64,000 nt of DNA from Mycobacterium spongiae (GCF_018278905.1 NZ_CP046600.1:682001-746000), one strand, 5' to 3'. Positions 50,164-62,193 are shown, counted from the stretch's first letter. Notes: generated from the letters alone by a model not told the origin. Made by a program: numbers and translations.

Positions 50164-50525
50164 GCGACTGGTTCCTGCTGTTGGTCGACCTGCTTGTGCT
50201 GTTGGCCCTGCTGCTGTTGCTCCTTCTGCTGTTGATCATTGTGGACCCAAGCCACCAGAAAGCCGGTGACCAGCAGCCATCCGATAGCAATCGTCGGGAT
50301 CGCCCAAGCACGACGCAGCATGAGCGCTTCGTGGCAACGCTGAACGAGGTTGGCATCATCGGCTTGGGCGGCCTGGGTGAGGTTGGAGCTGACCCCGCTG
50401 CCGCAGCTGACTTTGATGCCATATACGTCATACACATTCAGGTGGACTGGAAACCACAGGGCCATGAGTCCGACGACCCCTAGGAACACACCCACGATTC
50501 CGAGGTACATCGTGCGGTGACTCAC
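50160..50525 (-). CDS. Two-TM membrane protein (Rv0420c-like)
   Basis: 121 aa. TM1 at about 7-27 (YLGIVGVFLGVVGLMALWFP), a roughly 45-residue extracytoplasmic loop with two cysteines (VSCGSG, VQRCHEA) that could pair, TM2 at about 74-93 (AWAIPTIAIGWLLVTGFLVA), then a glutamine-rich tail (NDQQQKEQQQQGQQHKQVDQ). Function unknown. Between this gene and the hydrolase gene (50526-50814) no convincing ORF is seen. Confidence 0.78.
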   Translation of the reverse strand: MSHRTMYLGIVGVFLGVVGLMALWFPVHLNVYDVYGIKVSCGSGVSSNLTQAAQADDANLVQRCHEALMLRRAWAIPTIAIGWLLVTGFLVAWVHNDQQQKEQQQQGQQHKQVDQQQEPVA

Positions 50526-50814
50526 CGCTGCTCCATGCCTTGCGGTGTTGTTTTGCCGACCTCGAACACGAGGCCGCGAGATCGACGTCGTCCATCTGGT
50601 GCAGGTGCTCCACCTGGGTCATCGACCATTGTGTTCCTACTCTCAACCCCGAGCTGGCCGCGATCTGCCACATCGCGCGACTACCTGACCCCCACAGACC
50701 AGCTGTTGCCCAAGGTACACCTGTCGACGGTCACTGCGTAGGTGTGGCGTCTGATGGCTGCCGCGAACGTACGCAGGCTGGGATCACGCCGGTTGTCGGG
50801 TTGGGGCCAACGGT

Positions 50815-51432
50815 CTACCCCAGAATTCGCAGGGTCGCCTCGATAGCGAGGACGGCGACGTCGAGGGTTTTCGAGCGCAAGTCGTGTCGTGCGCCGGTGA
50901 CCTCGACCACTTCGGTAGGTCCAGAAGTCATCGCCGCAGCTTCGCGTACCTCGGCGAGTGTGCCGAACGGATCCGACGTTCCATGGGTGAATACCGCTGG
51001 CACTGTGATGTCCGGCAGATGTTCGGTGCGGCGGCGCTCGGGCTTGCCCGGCGGGTGGACGGGATAGGAGAAGAGCGCCAGCACGTCGACGGGCGCTTGC
51101 CCGGAGGCCACCACCATGGACGTCTGACGACCACCGTAGGAATGTCCTCCGGCAATCAGTGGGCCGTCGGCAATGTCGCGGCACAACTCGATTGCTTCGA
51201 CGATGCCGGCGCGGTCGGTGGACGCGGAGCCGGACGGCGGGCCTGTGGGGCGGCGCCGGCGGTAGGGCAGGTTATACCGTACCGCGAGCCAGCCACGTCG
51301 CGCCCATTCGTCGCAAACCTGTTGCAACAGTGTGGATTCACGGTTACCGCCCGCACCGTGGGTGAGGACAACGACGCCATGCGGTCGGTCTTCAGGTTCG
51401 TGCGCGATGCCTGCGATCTGCTGGAGGTTCAT
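50815..51432 (-). CDS. Alpha/beta hydrolase (Rv0421c-like, dienelactone/KANL3 type)
   Basis: 205 aa from ATG 51432; a longer frame to 51615 lacks fold character. The start MNLQQIAGIAHEPEDRPHGV leads to VVLTHGAGGNRES (oxyanion region). Nucleophile elbow IAGGHSYGGRQTSM (GxSxG), acid near VFTHGTSDPFGTLAEV, and His in VTGARHDLRSKTLDV. Substrate unknown. It is 47 bp downstream of thiD on the same strand and may share the thiC-thiD transcript. Confidence 0.88.
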   Translation of the reverse strand: MNLQQIAGIAHEPEDRPHGVVVLTHGAGGNRESTLLQQVCDEWARRGWLAVRYNLPYRRRRPTGPPSGSASTDRAGIVEAIELCRDIADGPLIAGGHSYGGRQTSMVVASGQAPVDVLALFSYPVHPPGKPERRRTEHLPDITVPAVFTHGTSDPFGTLAEVREAAAMTSGPTEVVEVTGARHDLRSKTLDVAVLAIEATLRILG

Positions 51433-51479
51433 CCGCCGCTCTTTCCCACAGCCTCGCACTGCATCGTCGTCGGCGCGTT

Positions 51480-54050
<2,571 letters not shown>

Positions 54051-54227
54051 TTAGGAACTAATCGATTGCCCGCCTCCTGCTCGAACCGCTGGGCGATTCG
54101 CATCGTCGCCGGGCACCTCCACGCTAGCGCAGCAGCGCGGCGATTGGCATAAGGGCCTGGGTTTGCTCGTCTCGGCCGGCGTAGCGAGCAGCTCACCGAC
54201 GTGGTTCGATGTTGCCGCGCCGGCTGG

Positions 54228-54506
54228 TTACGCATCTTCCATGGCTTCGCCGATTTCCTCCAGGACACGGCTGTGATGATTGGTTGCCAGCACGTGCCCA
54301 GCGGCGATGACCAGCGCCACGGGCCAGTCGATGAGTTCGAAGGCCGCCAGCGCCGCCAGGCCACCGAAATAGGCGATTTGTTCCGGCCGCGGTATGGCCA
54401 CCTGCCCCACCACTGGCAGGTTCGCAACGAACGTCTCGCCTTCCCGGATCTTCGCCACGGCCTCACGCTGGGATGTCGCTCGACGCGCCTTATCTTCCGC
54501 CATCAT
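54228..54506 (-). CDS. Small membrane protein (Rv0424c-like)
   Basis: 92 aa. A charged N-terminus (MMAEDKARRATSQREAVAKI) is followed by a hydrophobic stretch AYFGGLAALAAFELIDWPVA and LVIAAGHVLATN, giving one or two membrane helices, and a short acidic end (VLEEIGEAMEDA). Function unknown. In H37Rv it precedes the ATPase gene ctpH. Confidence 0.8.
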   Translation of the reverse strand: MMAEDKARRATSQREAVAKIREGETFVANLPVVGQVAIPRPEQIAYFGGLAALAAFELIDWPVALVIAAGHVLATNHHSRVLEEIGEAMEDA

Positions 54507-54947
54507 TTGCCTTTCAGTAACTAAGGGTTTGCCGCGGAGCCGGATACCGCGGTCACCGTCTGACGTATGCCGAGGACCGACGCCCAGGCCGATCCCCTAG
54601 TTTCGTCGATTGCTGTGTTGCTAAGCGTGCCGTTGCGGGAACTGTATGCGCTGCTGTGGCGCGTCGGCGTTGTCGAGGTCCGGGGCACGGATCCGGCGCG
54701 GCGCCCCCAGGCTATGACATTGTCGTCTTCGGCGGGTCGGGGTTTGATGTGTCCCGACCCGTCAGCGCACGAGCCGGACTGGCGACGGTCGCAGCAGTCG
54801 GGGCTGTTAGGTCCTGCGCCCGGCCATCCGGTTCGAGGGGGTTGCAGCCGAGCAGCTGGCTGACCTGCGAAACGTTCGGGGCGCTGGGCCGCCATGTGTA
54901 CACCCGTCATGGCAGCCCGCACCGGGCATGGACCGCTTGACGGCCGA
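54507..54947. other. Gene-poor gap where ctpH is expected
   Basis: 441 bp between the Rv0424c- and Rv0426c-like genes. Open frames here have no start or domain support. The only hint of coding history is the minus-strand stretch listed separately (54712-54903). In H37Rv about 4.6 kb of ctpH occupies this place. Confidence 0.5.
54712..54903 (-). pseudogene. Possible ctpH 3'-region trace
   Basis: The minus-strand frame reads NVSQVSQLLGCNPLEPDGRA and then APTAATVAS. P-type ATPases of the CtpH/CtpI type have a C-terminal membrane block of the form 'SQ.LGCTPLGP.GW', so this could be a decayed fragment. It is short and lacks other ATPase motifs. The strand is right for ctpH (Rv0425c). Confidence 0.35.
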
Positions 54948-55406
54948 CTAGTTGGTACTGCGTAACTGAGCGGTGCCGGCGCGGCGGCCAGCCGTTTTCT
55001 TCGCTGCAGCTTTGCGTGGGGCTTTGGCCGGCTCGGCTTTCTCCGGCTCGGGCTCGGGCTCGGGCTTGGTGGGCACCGTCGTCAACTTGGCTTTCACCGG
55101 CGGTGCGGGCACCTCGGGCTTTTGGTTCATCTTGCGCAACAACAGCGCGCCACCACCAACGGCCAACAGGATGGGCCATTCGACTACGCCAACGACACCG
55201 AGCGTGCCGATGGCCAATGCAGCCGCCGGGGTCGACTTGCTGCCGGTGCTGAGCCCACGCTGAATGCCATCGGCCGCTCCTTTAACGCCGCCGACAACTC
55301 CGTTGATCGCCGCACCACCTACGGCGCCCGCGGCCGCGGTGGTCGTCGTCGCCGCGCGATTCACCGTCCGACCCACTGCTCGAACCGCCCCGCCAACGAC
55401 ACTCAT
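54948..55406 (-). CDS. Membrane protein with acidic-basic tail (Rv0426c-like)
   Basis: 152 aa from ATG 55406 (the frame to 55484 adds an unlikely leader). An Ala/Gly-rich N-terminal half (GGAVRAVGRTVNRAATTTTA), a hydrophobic segment AALAIGTLGVVGVVEWPILL and AVGGGALLL, then KMNQKPEVPAPPVKAKL and a Pro/Glu/Lys/Ala-rich tail ending in a basic patch (APRKAAAKKTAGRRAG). The tail resembles low-complexity DNA- or membrane-binding tails. Function unknown. Confidence 0.8.
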   Translation of the reverse strand: MSVVGGAVRAVGRTVNRAATTTTAAAGAVGGAAINGVVGGVKGAADGIQRGLSTGSKSTPAAALAIGTLGVVGVVEWPILLAVGGGALLLRKMNQKPEVPAPPVKAKLTTVPTKPEPEPEPEKAEPAKAPRKAAAKKTAGRRAGTAQLRSTN

Positions 55407-55596
55407 GATGACTCCCTGGACTTGATCTCTATCGATTTGTATAACTCTGTACCGCAGATCCCACGGCGACAAGGTTGTTCTCAACGTGTTCCAAAACGAA
55501 ACCCTGCCACGTTACAAACACGCAGACAACAAGTTGCCGTGAAGTGTCTTCCAGCTTACGCCGCGGGTCGACGCTCCGAACTGTTACGCAAGCCCT

Positions 55597-56427
55597 TCAG
55601 TCATCATGGCCATCGGACACGTCGACGAACACCGGCGCGTGATCGCTGGGCGCCTTGCCCTTGCGCTCCTCGCGGACGATCTGTGCATCGACTACCCGGT
55701 TGGCCAATGCCGGCGAGGCGAGGATGAAGTCGATGCGCATGCCTTGCTTCTTCGGAAACCGCAGCTGGGTGTAGTCCCAGTAGGTGTAAACCCCCGGCCC
55801 TGGGGCGAAAGGCCTTACCACGTCGGTAAATTGGGCGTCAAGAATGGCGTTGAAGGCCTTGCGTTCCGGCTCGGAAACATGTGTGCAGCCGGCGAAGAAT
55901 TCGGTACTCCAGACGTCCTCGTCTGTGGGGGCGATATTCCAGTCGCCAGCCAGTGCGATCGGAGCTGTGGGCTCGTGCTGCAGCCAACCTGTAGCCGTAT
56001 CATGCAGCGCGGCAAGCCAATCCAGCTTGTACGTGTAGTGGGGGTCCTCCAAGTTGCGGCCATTGGGCACGTACAGGCTCCACACCCGAACCCCGCCGCA
56101 AGTCGCGCCGAGGGCGCGCGCCTCCGCTCTGGCGGCGGCCGGCGGCTTGCCACTCCAGTCGGGTTGGCCCTCGAACCCATACTGCACATCGTCGAGGCCT
56201 ATTCGAGACGCGATCGCGACCCCGTTCCACTGATCGAAGCCGACGTGGGCGACCTCATAACCGAGTTCAAAAAATGGCAAGCTCGGAAATTGGCTGTCCG
56301 AACACTTCGTCTCTTGGATGGCCAGCACATCGACTTCGGCCCGGACCAGCCAGTCGCGGACCCGGTCCAGGCGGGTGCGAATCGAATTGACGTTCCAGGT
56401 GGCTAGGCGCATCGTGCCGTCAGGCAT
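55597..56427 (-). CDS. xthA: Exodeoxyribonuclease III
   Basis: 276 aa from ATG 56427 (ATG 56412 would start at MRLATWNVNS). AP endonuclease/3'-exonuclease of base excision repair. EEP-fold motifs: MRLATWNVNSIRTRLDRV, LAIQETKCSDSQFP (catalytic Glu), VWSLYVPNGRNLEDPHYTYK, LAGDWNIAPTDEDVW (Asp/Asn), RIDFILASPALANR and the final SDHAPVFVDV (Asp-His). Its start overlaps the GNAT gene end by eight bases, making def-GNAT-xthA one operon. Confidence 0.95.
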   Translation of the reverse strand: MPDGTMRLATWNVNSIRTRLDRVRDWLVRAEVDVLAIQETKCSDSQFPSLPFFELGYEVAHVGFDQWNGVAIASRIGLDDVQYGFEGQPDWSGKPPAAARAEARALGATCGGVRVWSLYVPNGRNLEDPHYTYKLDWLAALHDTATGWLQHEPTAPIALAGDWNIAPTDEDVWSTEFFAGCTHVSEPERKAFNAILDAQFTDVVRPFAPGPGVYTYWDYTQLRFPKKQGMRIDFILASPALANRVVDAQIVREERKGKAPSDHAPVFVDVSDGHDD

Positions 56428-57370
56428 GGCTAGACGGTAGCCCAGGCTCTTGGTGGGCCGGGAAGTAGCGGCAGCGGTGGTGCGTCCGGAAACCCAGAGA
56501 CTCGCCGAGGGCGCGCGCAGCGGCGTCGTGCTCGCCCACCCGCATATACCCACGGCTGGCACCGTGGTCCGCGCCCCAGCGCAGGAGCGATTCGCACAGC
56601 CGGCGTTGCGCACCGGCGGTGTCGCGGTGGTCTGCCGCGGAGAATGCCGAAAGGCCTACCCATCGGGTGCCGTCCGGCGCGTCGGTCACCGCCGCGCGAG
56701 CGACGCCGCCGCCCGGGACATCCTCGTCGCGGCCGAATGCGAGCTCGCCGTCGATGACTGCGGTAAGCACGTCCACGGGTACAGGTGGTAGGTGCCGGCG
56801 CTCGCCCGCACGGTACGCGCGCAGCCACACATCATCGGGGCGGGCGGAGACGACGATGGATTGGTCGGATTCGACGGCGCCGAGGTCGCGCACCAGGATT
56901 CGTTCCGTCCATTCGCTTGCCAGGCCGGCAGGCGGCGGCAGGAGTCGTTCCGGCACGGCCAGGCGCGGCGTCAGATTCCGGTGCGTGTACCAGGAGATGA
57001 TTGCGGGAATGGTGCTGATATCAGCCGAAATGTCCAGCGGGACTGCTGAATTTGCGCCCAGCGAGGCTCCGCGTCCGGCCCGCAGCAGCCAGCCGTTCTG
57101 CCAGGCTTGTTCAATACCGGGCCAGGCGGCGGCAGCGGCGCGCTCCAGTCCGCGGATCTCGGACGTGCGCACCACAACGTCGGTCAATTCCCGCAGCGCT
57201 ACCGCGTCCCCGGGGGCGAACTCGACGATCGCGCCGTTCTTGGTTCGGACGCGCACGGTCGGACTGACGGCCAGTAGGTGGCCGACGGCATCGGTCAGCG
57301 GCGGCACAGATCCGGCGGGCCGGCGGTACCGCACAGTCACCCGTGTCCCTAGGGCCGGCCACATGACCAT
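56420..57370 (-). CDS. GNAT acetyltransferase-domain protein (Rv0428c-like)
   Basis: 316 aa from ATG 57370, which overlaps the def stop (TAATG); the far longer frame to 58174 runs antisense through def and is not coding. The N-terminal part (ALGTRVTVRYRRPAGSVPPL, SPTVRVRTKNGAIVEF) is a small beta domain, followed by a helical region. The C-terminal GNAT domain has VARAAVTDAPDGTRWVGLSA and RRLCESLLRWGADHGASRGY, then ALGESLGFRTHHRCRYF. Acetyl acceptor unknown; co-operonic with def and xthA. Confidence 0.88.
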   Translation of the reverse strand: MVMWPALGTRVTVRYRRPAGSVPPLTDAVGHLLAVSPTVRVRTKNGAIVEFAPGDAVALRELTDVVVRTSEIRGLERAAAAAWPGIEQAWQNGWLLRAGRGASLGANSAVPLDISADISTIPAIISWYTHRNLTPRLAVPERLLPPPAGLASEWTERILVRDLGAVESDQSIVVSARPDDVWLRAYRAGERRHLPPVPVDVLTAVIDGELAFGRDEDVPGGGVARAAVTDAPDGTRWVGLSAFSAADHRDTAGAQRRLCESLLRWGADHGASRGYMRVGEHDAAARALGESLGFRTHHRCRYFPAHQEPGLPSSHA

Positions 57371-57963
57371 TAGTGGCCGAACGGATCGGGCCCCTCGCCC
57401 GGCAGCCACGACAGTCCGGGAACGCCCCAGCCGTGGGACTTGACGGCCCGCTTGGCGCTGCGGGCATGCCGGCCGATGAGTCGGTCCAGGTACAGGAATC
57501 CGTCCAGGTGGCCGGTCTCGTGCTGCAGCATGCGCGCGAATAGTCCGGTGCCCTCGATCGTGACCGGACCGCCGTCGGCGTCGAGTCCGGTGACCCGCGC
57601 CCATGTTGCCCGTCCGGTGGGAAATGATTCGCCGGGAACCGACAGGCAGCCTTCTTCGTCCTTGTCGGGGTCGGGCATGGTCTCGGGTATTTCGGAGGTC
57701 TCCAGGACCGGGTTGATGACCACGCCGCGGCGGCGGCCTGCGTTGCCGCGGTCGTCGGCGCAGTCGTATACGAACAGCCGTAGTCCGTAGCCGATCTGGT
57801 TCGCTGCCAATCCGACCCCGTGAGCAGCGTCCATGGTCTCGTACATCGTGGTGATCAATTCGGCCACATCGGCCGGTAAGGAGCCGTCGGCGGCGACCTC
57901 CACCGGCGTCGTTGCGGTGTGCAAGACGGGATCTCCCACGATGCGAATGGGGATGACTGCCAT
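57370..57963 (-). CDS. def: Peptide deformylase
   Basis: 197 aa. It removes the N-formyl group from nascent proteins. Three PDF motifs: [27 protein letters not shown] (Cys ligand); [19 protein letters not shown] (HExxH; the usual Asp before the second His is Gly, as I recall for mycobacterial Def). First gene of the def-GNAT-xthA operon. Confidence 0.95.
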   Translation of the reverse strand: MAVIPIRIVGDPVLHTATTPVEVAADGSLPADVAELITTMYETMDAAHGVGLAANQIGYGLRLFVYDCADDRGNAGRRRGVVINPVLETSEIPETMPDPDKDEEGCLSVPGESFPTGRATWARVTGLDADGGPVTIEGTGLFARMLQHETGHLDGFLYLDRLIGRHARSAKRAVKSHGWGVPGLSWLPGEGPDPFGH

Positions 57964-58224
57964 GGTCGGCTAGCTTAGGCCCGCCGACGATGCGGGGCGG
58001 CACGCCCCGGGGCGGGGGTGGGTCGGCGCGGACCGGCTCCGGGGTCGTGGCATCTCTCGGAGGGTCGGCGATTGGGGGATTCCAAGCAAGTCGGCCGACT
58101 CGCGGGTCTGGGTTACCGTCCGACACTTCGCGGCGTGGTTGAATATTCGCCGAACATGCCCCTTTGTAGGTCAAGTTATTCGAGCAACTTCAGAATTCGC
58201 CGGAAGGGTCCAGGGGAAGCGGAT

Positions 58225-58533
58225 ATGGACAGCGCCATGGCGCGGGCAAATCGGTCGGGGGACGACAGTGAAGTCGCCGACGGGCTGACCCGTCGCGAAC
58301 ACGACATCCTGGCATTCGAGCGTCAGTGGTGGAAGTTTGCCGGGGCCAAGGAAGACGCAATCAAAGAGTTGTTCTCGATGTCCGCGACGCGCTACTACCA
58401 AGTGCTCAATGCGCTGGTGGATCGTCCCGAGGCGCTGGCGGCGGACCCGATGTTGGTGAAGCGGTTGCGGCGGCTGCGTGCCAGCCGTCAGAAGGCTCGG
58501 GCTGCGCGGCGCCTGGGTTTCGAGGTGACCTGA
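58225..58533 (+). CDS. DUF3263 protein (Rv0430-like)
   Basis: 102 aa from ATG 58225. The DUF3263 core has LTRREHDILAFERQWWKFAG, IKELFSMSATRYYQVLNAL and DPMLVKRLRRLRASRQKARA. A helix-turn-helix-like element (AIKELFSMSATRYYQVLNA) and the very basic C-terminus suggest DNA binding. It precedes virR by 63 bp on the same strand, as in M. tuberculosis. Confidence 0.9.
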   Translation: MDSAMARANRSGDDSEVADGLTRREHDILAFERQWWKFAGAKEDAIKELFSMSATRYYQVLNALVDRPEALAADPMLVKRLRRLRASRQKARAARRLGFEVT

Positions 58534-58596
58534 CACCAGGGTGCCTGTGCCCGTCGTTTTGCGGGTTGTGGCCCTGTCCTGGTTACAGTGGGCTCG

Positions 58597-59076
58597 ATGA
58601 ACGAGCGCGTACCCGACTCCTCGGGGCTTCCCCTGCGGGCCATGGTGATGGTGCTGTTGTTCCTCGGCGTCATTTTCCTGCTGCTCGGATGGCAGGCCCT
58701 TGGCTCGTCGGACAACCCTGAGGATGCCTCCGCACCGCTATCGGTGAACACGACCACGACCACGACCACGACTACGACCAGCCCGACAAGCGCCACGCCC
58801 GAGGCGAGCCAGGCCGAGGTGCGCGTCTACAACATTTCGGGAGTCGACGGTATCGCCGCGCGCACGGCGGACCAGCTCAAGGAGGCCGGTTTCACGGTCA
58901 CCGAAATCGGAAACCTGGAGCTGCCCGACGTCGCCGGGACCACGGTCTACTACGGGGACGAGGGGGAGCGGGCCACCGCGGACGCGATCGGCGAAAACCT
59001 GGAAGCCCCGGTCGAGCAGCGTCTTCCGGAGCTCTCGGATGAGCCCCCCGGGGTCATCGTCGTCGTGACGGGTTGA
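58597..59076 (+). CDS. virR: VirR-like LytR_C-domain membrane protein
   Basis: 159 aa from ATG 58597. One N-terminal TM (LRAMVMVLLFLGVIFLLLGW), a Thr-rich linker, then a LytR_C domain (AEVRVYNISGVDGIAARTAD, ELPDVAGTTVYYGDEGERAT, LSDEPPGVIVVVTG). Orthologue of Rv0431, reported to regulate extracellular vesicle release and cell-wall remodelling. The linker is coded by an ACGACC-type hexamer repeat at about 58749-58780 giving ten consecutive Thr, which may vary in length. Confidence 0.92.
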   Translation: MNERVPDSSGLPLRAMVMVLLFLGVIFLLLGWQALGSSDNPEDASAPLSVNTTTTTTTTTTSPTSATPEASQAEVRVYNISGVDGIAARTADQLKEAGFTVTEIGNLELPDVAGTTVYYGDEGERATADAIGENLEAPVEQRLPELSDEPPGVIVVVTG

Positions 59077-59150
59077 TGCTGCCACCGACACGCGCTGGGG
59101 GCGTGTCGGCCCGGTCGATCGGTTGTGGGTCGCCAGGTTAGGCTCTCGCT

Positions 59151-59873
59151 ATGCCTACGCTCGCCGGTCACCGCACTGTTGCCGCCACCATGTCCGCACT
59201 GTCTGTGTCGCTGCTGGCCGCTTGCGCCGCGCTGGTGAGTGCATGCACGCCGAACCAACCACCCGCTACGACGCCCGGGACCACGCCGGCCGTGTGGACG
59301 GGGTCACCTCCGCCGGCGGAGAGCTCAGGCCAGGGCGAGGAGTCGGCCTCGGCGCAGACCATTACCACCCAACTGACGGCCCCCGACGGCACTGGGGTTG
59401 CGACGGCAACGTTCGAGTTCAGCAGCGACTATGCCACCGTCACGATCAAGACGATCGGCACCGGCCAGCTCTCGCCCGGCTTCCACGGCGTCCACATTCA
59501 CGAGGTGGGCAAGTGCGAGCCGAACTCGGTCGCCCCTGCCGGTGGCGCGCCCGGCAACTTCCTGTCCGCGGGCGGCCACTTCCACCTGCCTGGGTACACG
59601 GCCACTCCGTCTAACGGTGACCTGAGTTCGCTACAGGTACGCAAAGACGGCTCGGGGATGCTCGTGACCACTACGGACGCTTTCACCATGGACGACCTGG
59701 TGACCGGCGACAAGACCGCGATCATCATTCACGCGGATGCCGACAACTTCGCCAACATCCCGCCGGAGCGCTACGCCCAGGTCACCACCGGGACACTGGG
59801 TCCCGACGCGATCACGACGGCCACCGGTGACGCGGGCAAGCGGGTGGCGTGCGGTGTCATCGGTTCCAGTTAG
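59151..59873 (+). CDS. sodC: Superoxide dismutase [Cu-Zn] lipoprotein
   Basis: 240 aa. The lipobox is CAALVSAC within [12 protein letters not shown], so it is a lipid-anchored extracytoplasmic enzyme protecting against superoxide. The catalytic domain has [18 protein letters not shown], the Cu-binding [25 protein letters not shown] and [15 protein letters not shown], ending [14 protein letters not shown] (disulfide Cys). M. tuberculosis SodC is known to lack the zinc site; the short loop here agrees with that. Confidence 0.95.
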   Translation: MPTLAGHRTVAATMSALSVSLLAACAALVSACTPNQPPATTPGTTPAVWTGSPPPAESSGQGEESASAQTITTQLTAPDGTGVATATFEFSSDYATVTIKTIGTGQLSPGFHGVHIHEVGKCEPNSVAPAGGAPGNFLSAGGHFHLPGYTATPSNGDLSSLQVRKDGSGMLVTTTDAFTMDDLVTGDKTAIIIHADADNFANIPPERYAQVTTGTLGPDAITTATGDAGKRVACGVIGSS

Positions 59874-61005
59874 CTCGCCGAGCAACAGGGCTGGTGCCCG
59901 GATCGATTTCGCCGGTTCACCCCGGCCGACCGTCGGTGTGGAGTGGGAGTTCGCGCTCGTCGACGCCCAGACCCGCGACCTGAGCAACGAAGCCACCGCG
60001 GTCATCGCCGAGATCGGCGAAAACCCGCGCGTGCACAAGGAATTGCTGCGCAACACCGTCGAAGTCGTCAGCGGAATCTGTGAATGCGCGGCAGAAGCGA
60101 TGCAGGACTTGCGCGAGACATTGGGTCCCGCACGGAAGATCGTTCGCGATCGGGGGATGGAGCTGTTCTGCGCGGGCACCCACCCGTTCGCCCAATGGTC
60201 ATCCCAGAAGCTCACCGACGCGCCGCGCTACGCCGAGCTGATCAAGCGCACCCAGTGGTGGGGCCGGCAGATGCTGATCTGGGGCGTGCACGTCCATGTC
60301 GGAATTCGCTCGGCGCACAAAGTGATGCCGATCATGACCTCGCTGCTCAACTACTACCCGCATCTGCTGGCGCTGTCCGCCTCCTCACCGTGGTGGGGCG
60401 GCGAGGACACCGGATATGCCAGCAATCGGGCGATGATGTTTCAGCAGCTGCCTACCGCCGGATTGCCGTTCCATTTCCAGAGATGGGCGGAGTTCGAAGG
60501 ATTTGTCTACGACCAGAAGAAGACCGGCATCATCGACCATATGGACGAAATCCGTTGGGACATCAGGCCGTCGCCACATCTGGGCACGCTGGAGTTACGG
60601 ATCTGCGATGGCGTGCCCGACCTGCGCGAGCTCGGCGCTCTGGTTGCGTTGACGCATTGCCTGGTGGTCGACCTGGACCGCCGACTGGACGCCGGTGAGA
60701 CGCTGCCGACGATGCCGCCCTGGCATGTCCAGGAGAACAAGTGGCGCGCCGCCCGCTACGGCCTGGACGCCGTGATCATCTTGGACGCCGACAGCAACGA
60801 ACGACTGGTTACCGACGATCTCAGTGATGTCCTGACCCGGCTGGAGCCGGTCGCGAAATCGCTGAACTGTTCCGACGAACTTGCCGCTGTGTTTGACATA
60901 TACCGCAATGGTGCGCCATACCAGAGACAACGGCGGGTGGCTGAGGAACATGACGGTGACCTACGCGCCGTCGTTGACGCGTTGGTCGCGGAGTTGGAGA
61001 TCTGA
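59854..61005 (+). CDS. YbdK/GCS2-type carboxylate-amine ligase (Rv0433-like)
   Basis: 383 aa from GTG 59854, overlapping the sodC end by 20 bases; the frame opening at 59737 is not used because it would overlap sodC far more. The domain starts [20 protein letters not shown] and has [55 protein letters not shown] and [20 protein letters not shown]. This is a glutamate-cysteine-ligase-like ATP-dependent ligase. Mycobacteria make mycothiol, so its true substrate is unknown. Confidence 0.92.
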   Translation: MSSVPVSSPSNRAGARIDFAGSPRPTVGVEWEFALVDAQTRDLSNEATAVIAEIGENPRVHKELLRNTVEVVSGICECAAEAMQDLRETLGPARKIVRDRGMELFCAGTHPFAQWSSQKLTDAPRYAELIKRTQWWGRQMLIWGVHVHVGIRSAHKVMPIMTSLLNYYPHLLALSASSPWWGGEDTGYASNRAMMFQQLPTAGLPFHFQRWAEFEGFVYDQKKTGIIDHMDEIRWDIRPSPHLGTLELRICDGVPDLRELGALVALTHCLVVDLDRRLDAGETLPTMPPWHVQENKWRAARYGLDAVIILDADSNERLVTDDLSDVLTRLEPVAKSLNCSDELAAVFDIYRNGAPYQRQRRVAEEHDGDLRAVVDALVAELEI

Positions 61006-61007
61006 TC

Positions 61008-61664
61008 ATGGCACCCGAACCCGTTGAGTTGGCAATATTTCCGCTCGAATCGGCGCTACTGCCGCATCAAGAATTGCCGCTGCGCATCTTCGAGCCCCGC
61101 TACGCCGCCTTGGTGCGGCATTGCGTAGGGAGAGGCGAGCCCTTTGGCGTGGTTCTGATTTCCCAAGGGCGCGAGGTCGGCGGCGGTGAGTCGCGGTGTG
61201 ACGTCGGGACGCTGGCCGAGATCAACGAATGCATCGACCACGGCGAGGGCCGCTACGAGCTGCACTGCCGAACAGGGGAGCGAATCCGAATCTGCGAGTG
61301 GCTGCCCGACGCCCCCTACCCCCGGGCGACGGTGCGGCCCTGGCCCGACGAGCCCGGGGAGCCGGTGACCGACGCCCAATGCCTGGATATCGAAGATCGC
61401 GTAATGGCGTTGTTCGAGCGGGTCGCTACCGCGCGCGGGGCTCAGCTGCCGGGTCGCGATGTGGTCCTCGGGCGCGCCGACCCCGCGGTTGACACGTCCG
61501 ATGCCGGCCAGCGCCTGTTTGCGTTGGCGGCACGGGTCCCGATCGGACCAGCCGACCGCTACTCGGTTCTGGCGGCACCGTCAGCTGCCGAGCGGCTGCT
61601 AGCGCTGCGCGAGGCCCTCGACTCGGTCACGGCGATTGTGGAGTTCGAGCTGTCGGGCAACTAG
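61008..61664 (+). CDS. Lon N-terminal (LON/LAN substrate-binding) domain protein (Rv0434-like)
   Basis: 218 aa from ATG 61008, two bases after the ligase stop, hence co-operonic. It has a stand-alone Lon substrate-binding domain: LAIFPLESALLPHQELPLRI and FEPRYAALVRHCV, FGVVLISQGREVGGGESRC, VGTLAEINECIDHGEGRY. No AAA or protease domain is attached. A role as an adaptor is possible but unproven. Confidence 0.9.
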   Translation: MAPEPVELAIFPLESALLPHQELPLRIFEPRYAALVRHCVGRGEPFGVVLISQGREVGGGESRCDVGTLAEINECIDHGEGRYELHCRTGERIRICEWLPDAPYPRATVRPWPDEPGEPVTDAQCLDIEDRVMALFERVATARGAQLPGRDVVLGRADPAVDTSDAGQRLFALAARVPIGPADRYSVLAAPSAAERLLALREALDSVTAIVEFELSGN

Positions 61665-61670
61665 GAGCGG

Positions 61671-62138
61671 CTACGTCGAGGGCCGTCGAGCAGAAATGAC
61701 ACCCGCCGCGCCCAGAGCCGCGTAGGGCCCGGTGATCGCGATCAGGCGCAGCAGGGTGCGGACCCTGGGATCGCCGCGCTGCAGGCGGTTCAGCTCTATC
61801 GCGGCGTTGACGTTGTCCAGAGTGTCGACCATCAGTCCGATCCGTTGCCAACGCCTCCGGTTGGGCTCGTCGCTGGATAGGTACCCCACTCCCAGCGCGA
61901 TCGCGCGACCCCCAAAGATGCGGATGAGGTAGCGCAGTTCGGTCGACAGCATCTGGTCGGGCACAGCGTTCATCCGAGTCTGCGACTGCGGTGCGACATA
62001 TGCGGCCGCGCCCAACAGGACTCGGCCGATCGCGGCCGCGACAAACGCGCGCTGCAGAAGCTTCGGCTGGTGTGGACGGCTTCGCCCAGTAGCATCTTCG
62101 ATCCTCATCGCACCAGTCTCTGGCGTCGACATAAGCAT
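61671..62138 (-). CDS. DUF4267-like membrane protein
   Basis: 155 aa from ATG 62138. About three hydrophobic helices: LQRAFVAAAIGRVLLGAAAY, IFGGRAIALGVGYL and LLRLIAITGPYAALGAAGVI. The pattern GRAIALGVG ... DTLDNVNAAIEL resembles DUF4267/DUF4345-type small membrane proteins. Divergent from the XRE regulator; regulation by it is a reasonable guess. I recall neither gene at this place in H37Rv, where Rv0435c follows. Confidence 0.65.
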   Translation of the reverse strand: MLMSTPETGAMRIEDATGRSRPHQPKLLQRAFVAAAIGRVLLGAAAYVAPQSQTRMNAVPDQMLSTELRYLIRIFGGRAIALGVGYLSSDEPNRRRWQRIGLMVDTLDNVNAAIELNRLQRGDPRVRTLLRLIAITGPYAALGAAGVISARRPST

Positions 62139-62193
62139 GTCGATTACCTCGGAGGTAGTGGTAAGGACTCCGACGCGGCGCTACATTCCGATC

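Noticed and set aside
54567..54940. Plus-strand open frames in the ctpH gap
   Set aside because: There is no ribosome binding site, no domain pattern and no continuity; the region looks like non-coding or decayed DNA.
57371..58174. 584-codon extension of the GNAT gene
   Set aside because: The extension is antisense-like through def in another frame; the TAATG junction at 57370 gives a better start.
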